Part shown: piece after piece, positions 6,759 to 7,588 of the stretch
Numbering within the stretch: position 1 is the first letter of the stretch
How the letters are laid out: each line of letters opens with the position of its first letter
Assembly (NCBI GenBank): GCA_903922325.1
Contig: CAIXTG010000065.1
Span: 1 to 7,588 of the forward strand
From: an uncultured Actinomycetes bacterium
GTDB lineage: Bacteria; Actinomycetota; Actinomycetes; Nanopelagicales; Nanopelagicaceae
Direction of reading: 5' to 3'
DNA length: 7,588 bases
The notes under the pieces: generated by a model
What the model was told of the DNA's origin: nothing
Databases searched by the model: none
What the model saw: only the letters and a program-made list of their open reading frames with translations
Position numbers and translations under genes: made by a program

Positions 6759-6893
6759 AGAGATTTCAATTTCGCCTGAGCGATCTTCTGAGTAATCTTC
6801 GTAATTCGAAGCTTGTTTCTCTGCTTCCTCAACGTTTTCAGCTTCAACCTCATAGTGATATTCAGCGGTGACTTTCAATTTATATGTAGGCAT
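6693..6893 (-). CDS. 66-residue protein: small beta-alpha module fused to a zinc ribbon
   Basis: Two modules are visible. Residues 1-33 (MPTYKLKVTAEYHYEVEAEN, then VEEAEKQASNYED) predict two beta strands and a helix and align without gaps to the 47-aa protein just upstream; EVEAEN occupies residues 15-20 in both. After an acidic linker, residues 46-63 form a zinc ribbon, C48-PKC51-x8-C60-PNC63, nearly identical to the one in the 40-aa peptide downstream. The protein is therefore a fusion of two modules that also occur alone in this operon. Strand-helix modules with a VEAEN-type turn resemble small DpnD/PcfM-like domains, a weak comparison. The ribosome site is poor (GGGTTAG some 7 nt upstream). 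It follows the 47-aa gene by 31 nt and precedes the 52-aa gene by 3 nt. Function unknown. Confidence 0.8.
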   Translation of the reverse strand: MPTYKLKVTAEYHYEVEAENVEEAEKQASNYEDYSEDRSGEIEISLFCPKCDFDMGYDSCPNCEKD

Positions 6894-6924
6894 TGTTATC
6901 TAACCCATCTTTTCTGAGGAATCA

Positions 6925-7068
6925 TTATTCGTAGACATAAACTGAGACGATTTCTGCTTCGCTGTTATAACTTTCAAATTCGAAAGCTTCTTTTCTGGCG
7001 GCTTCCTCATTTTCGGCTTCAACTTCGAATACGAAGGATACTTTTACGCAAAGATTAAATGTTGCCAT
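6925..7068 (-). CDS. 47-residue small beta-alpha peptide, paralogue of the 66-aa protein's N-terminus
   Basis: The peptide starts MATFNLCVKVSFVFEVEAEN, continues with a helix (EEAARKEAFEFESY) and ends in a beta strand (AEIVSVYVYE). It matches residues 1-46 of the downstream 66-aa protein in length, pattern and the EVEAEN motif at 15-20, but stops (TAA, with TGA one base further on) where the other continues into a zinc ribbon. Its ATG directly follows the WGR gene's stop (TAAATG, zero gap) with CGAGAAG just upstream as a weak ribosome site, indicating translational coupling. It may form a homodimer or bind a partner through the strands; no catalytic residues are seen. Paralogy and packing are the evidence that it is a gene. 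Confidence 0.75.
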   Translation of the reverse strand: MATFNLCVKVSFVFEVEAENEEAARKEAFEFESYNSEAEIVSVYVYE

Positions 7069-7293
7069 TTACTTCTCGATGTAACCTTTTTTAGTCTTCT
7101 CTTTTATTAGCTTTGCTACCTCAGCTTCTGCCTCAGCCGGGCTTCCAAGATCTTTAATTTTGGTCTGGCCATCAGTGCCCAGCTTTCCAAAGCGCACGGT
7201 GACAGATGCGCCATCTTGGGTAACTTCCCAGAACTTTTCGGCATGTTCAGATTTTCGGCTTTTATCTTCGCCGATGAACTCAAAATATGGCAT
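7069..7293 (-). CDS. Stand-alone WGR-domain protein, first gene of the operon
   Basis: The 74-residue protein is almost entirely one WGR domain: K20-F-W22-E-V, V33-R-F-G36-K-L-G-T40-D-G-Q43 and the C-terminal K69-G-Y71. These correspond to the family's FWe, vrfGRiGT.GQ and KGY positions. In eukaryotic PARPs this domain contacts the broken DNA end and relays damage to the catalytic domain; bacterial WGR domains are also found alone or next to MolR-like regions, mostly uncharacterised. No catalytic domain is attached. The start is supported by AAAGGA with a 7-nt spacer. Upstream is a RecA-NDp/PafBC-like promoter. It heads six same-strand genes with gaps of 0, 31, 3, 33 and 28 nt. Family assignment is strong; DNA-end binding in this organism is inferred. 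Confidence 0.9.
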   Translation of the reverse strand: MPYFEFIGEDKSRKSEHAEKFWEVTQDGASVTVRFGKLGTDGQTKIKDLGSPAEAEAEVAKLIKEKTKKGYIEK

Positions 7294-7328
7294 CTGATTG
7301 TCCTTTCGTGGATCCTTTATAGTTTGAA

Positions 7329-7351
7329 AGCGTAGAGATAGATACTGACAA
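7329..7351 (-). promoter_or_regulatory. RecA-NDp/PafBC-like DNA-damage promoter of the WGR operon
   Basis: On the minus strand TTGTCAGTA (7351-7343), an 8-nt spacer and TACGCT (7334-7329) match TTGTCRG-T and TAnnnT exactly with exact spacing. Transcription would start near 7322, giving a 29-nt leader that carries the AAAGGA ribosome site. It is the only one of the four copies that is not leaderless. A second -10-like TATAAA (7321-7316) lies downstream but lacks a -35. Confidence 0.65.
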
Positions 7352-7373
7352 TGGTCAATGATGCCCCTAGCCC

Positions 7374-7396
7374 TTGTCGGACCCCCGCCTTAGGAT
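7374..7396 (+). promoter_or_regulatory. RecA-NDp/PafBC-like DNA-damage promoter of the 7403 gene
   Basis: TTGTCGGAC (7374-7382), an 8-nt spacer and TAGGAT (7391-7396) match TTGTCRG and TAnnnT exactly. The ATG at 7403 is 7 nt after the -10, so the mRNA should be leaderless, as for sbcD. It lies back to back with the WGR operon's copy, the boxes being 22 nt apart. No -35 at the normal 17-nt spacing is seen, as expected for this promoter class. Confidence 0.7.
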
Positions 7397-7402
7397 GCGG
7401 TT

Positions 7403-7588
7403 ATGGCAAAGACAATTAATCTCACCTATGCGGGCGAAACTGCAGTTTTCGCCTATAAACCCATCGATCGAGCCGTGCTTTATGGAAAGCGTCGTCGCGT
7501 GGCATTTGATGCCGATGGCAATGAGTGCGCAAAAGCATCTCTTTTAAATGATGGCTCCTTGCTGATTCGAAGCGGCATGACTGCGCAG
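7403..7588 (+). CDS. Uncharacterised conserved-looking protein, N-terminal 62 residues (partial)
   Basis: The frame is open from the ATG at 7403 to the right edge, 62 codons. It starts MAKTINLTYAGETAVFAYKP, followed by IDRAVLYGKRRRVAFDADGN, ECAKASLLNDGSLLIRSGMT and AQ. The pattern (beta strands, then LYG, D-x-D-G-x-x-C-x-x-A, L-x-D-G-x-x-L, G-x-T-A) recalls a family of bacterial hypothetical proteins, from memory only, with no known function. No signal peptide or catalytic motif is seen, and the rest lies outside the window. The start is fixed by a DNA-damage-type promoter whose -10 ends 7 nt upstream; there is no Shine-Dalgarno sequence. It is divergent from the WGR operon across a 109-nt region holding both promoters, suggesting co-induction. 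Confidence 0.75.
   Translation, partial: MAKTINLTYAGETAVFAYKPIDRAVLYGKRRRVAFDADGNECAKASLLNDGSLLIRSGMTAQ

Noticed and set aside
6345..6871. Plus-strand ORFs of 69 and 127 codons across the small-peptide genes
   Set aside because: They are antisense to the tightly packed minus-strand genes, rich in unlikely residues (many His, Ser, Arg), and lack ribosome sites or domain patterns.

Overview
The window looks like chromosomal DNA of an actinobacterium that is not GC-rich; a streamlined freshwater lineage would fit. The evidence is indirect: free use of A/T-ending codons, very short intergenic gaps, several promoters whose -10 hexamer lies 6 nt before an ATG (leaderless starts), and an actinobacterial-type DNA-damage promoter element. 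No RNA gene, insertion sequence, CRISPR array or attachment site is visible. No gap between genes exceeds 300 bases.

Layout. The left edge cuts a minus-strand gene for a Sel1/TPR-like repeat protein (306 down to 1). It is divergent from a small SHOCT-domain gene (363-734, +). Two minus-strand genes for exported proteins follow: a small secreted helical protein (738-1076) and a lipoprotein (1129-1809). Then comes the sbcD-sbcC operon (1956-5779, +), encoding the Mre11/Rad50-like nuclease. Converging on it from the right is a compact six-gene minus-strand operon (7293 down to 5798). Its genes encode a stand-alone WGR-domain protein, a 47-aa peptide, a 66-aa peptide joining a relative of that peptide to a zinc ribbon, a 52-aa five-cysteine peptide, a 40-aa zinc-ribbon peptide and a 182-aa acidic protein. 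Three of these six (47, 52 and 40 aa) are very short. At the right edge a gene for an uncharacterised conserved-looking protein starts at 7403 (+), divergent from the WGR operon, and runs off the window.

The unifying signal is regulatory. Four start regions carry the element TTGTC(A/G)G, then 10 nt, then a -10-like hexamer. They belong to the Sel1-like gene, sbcDC, the WGR operon and the 7403 gene. The geometry matches the mycobacterial RecA-independent DNA-damage promoter (RecA-NDp, the PafBC target), remembered as tTGTCRGtg-N8-TAnnnT. Three copies match TTGTCRG and TAnnnT completely at exact spacing; the fourth has TTTAAT as its -10. In three of the four the ATG begins 7 nt after the -10, so the mRNA should be leaderless.

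The inference is that most of the window is a DNA-damage-inducible cluster. It combines a known end-processing nuclease with an apparently undescribed operon of a WGR domain (the DNA-end-sensing module of PARPs) and tiny zinc-ribbon peptides, plus two unknown genes with the same promoter. Regulation is read from sequence only. The functions of the small peptides, the acidic protein and the 7403 protein are unknown.
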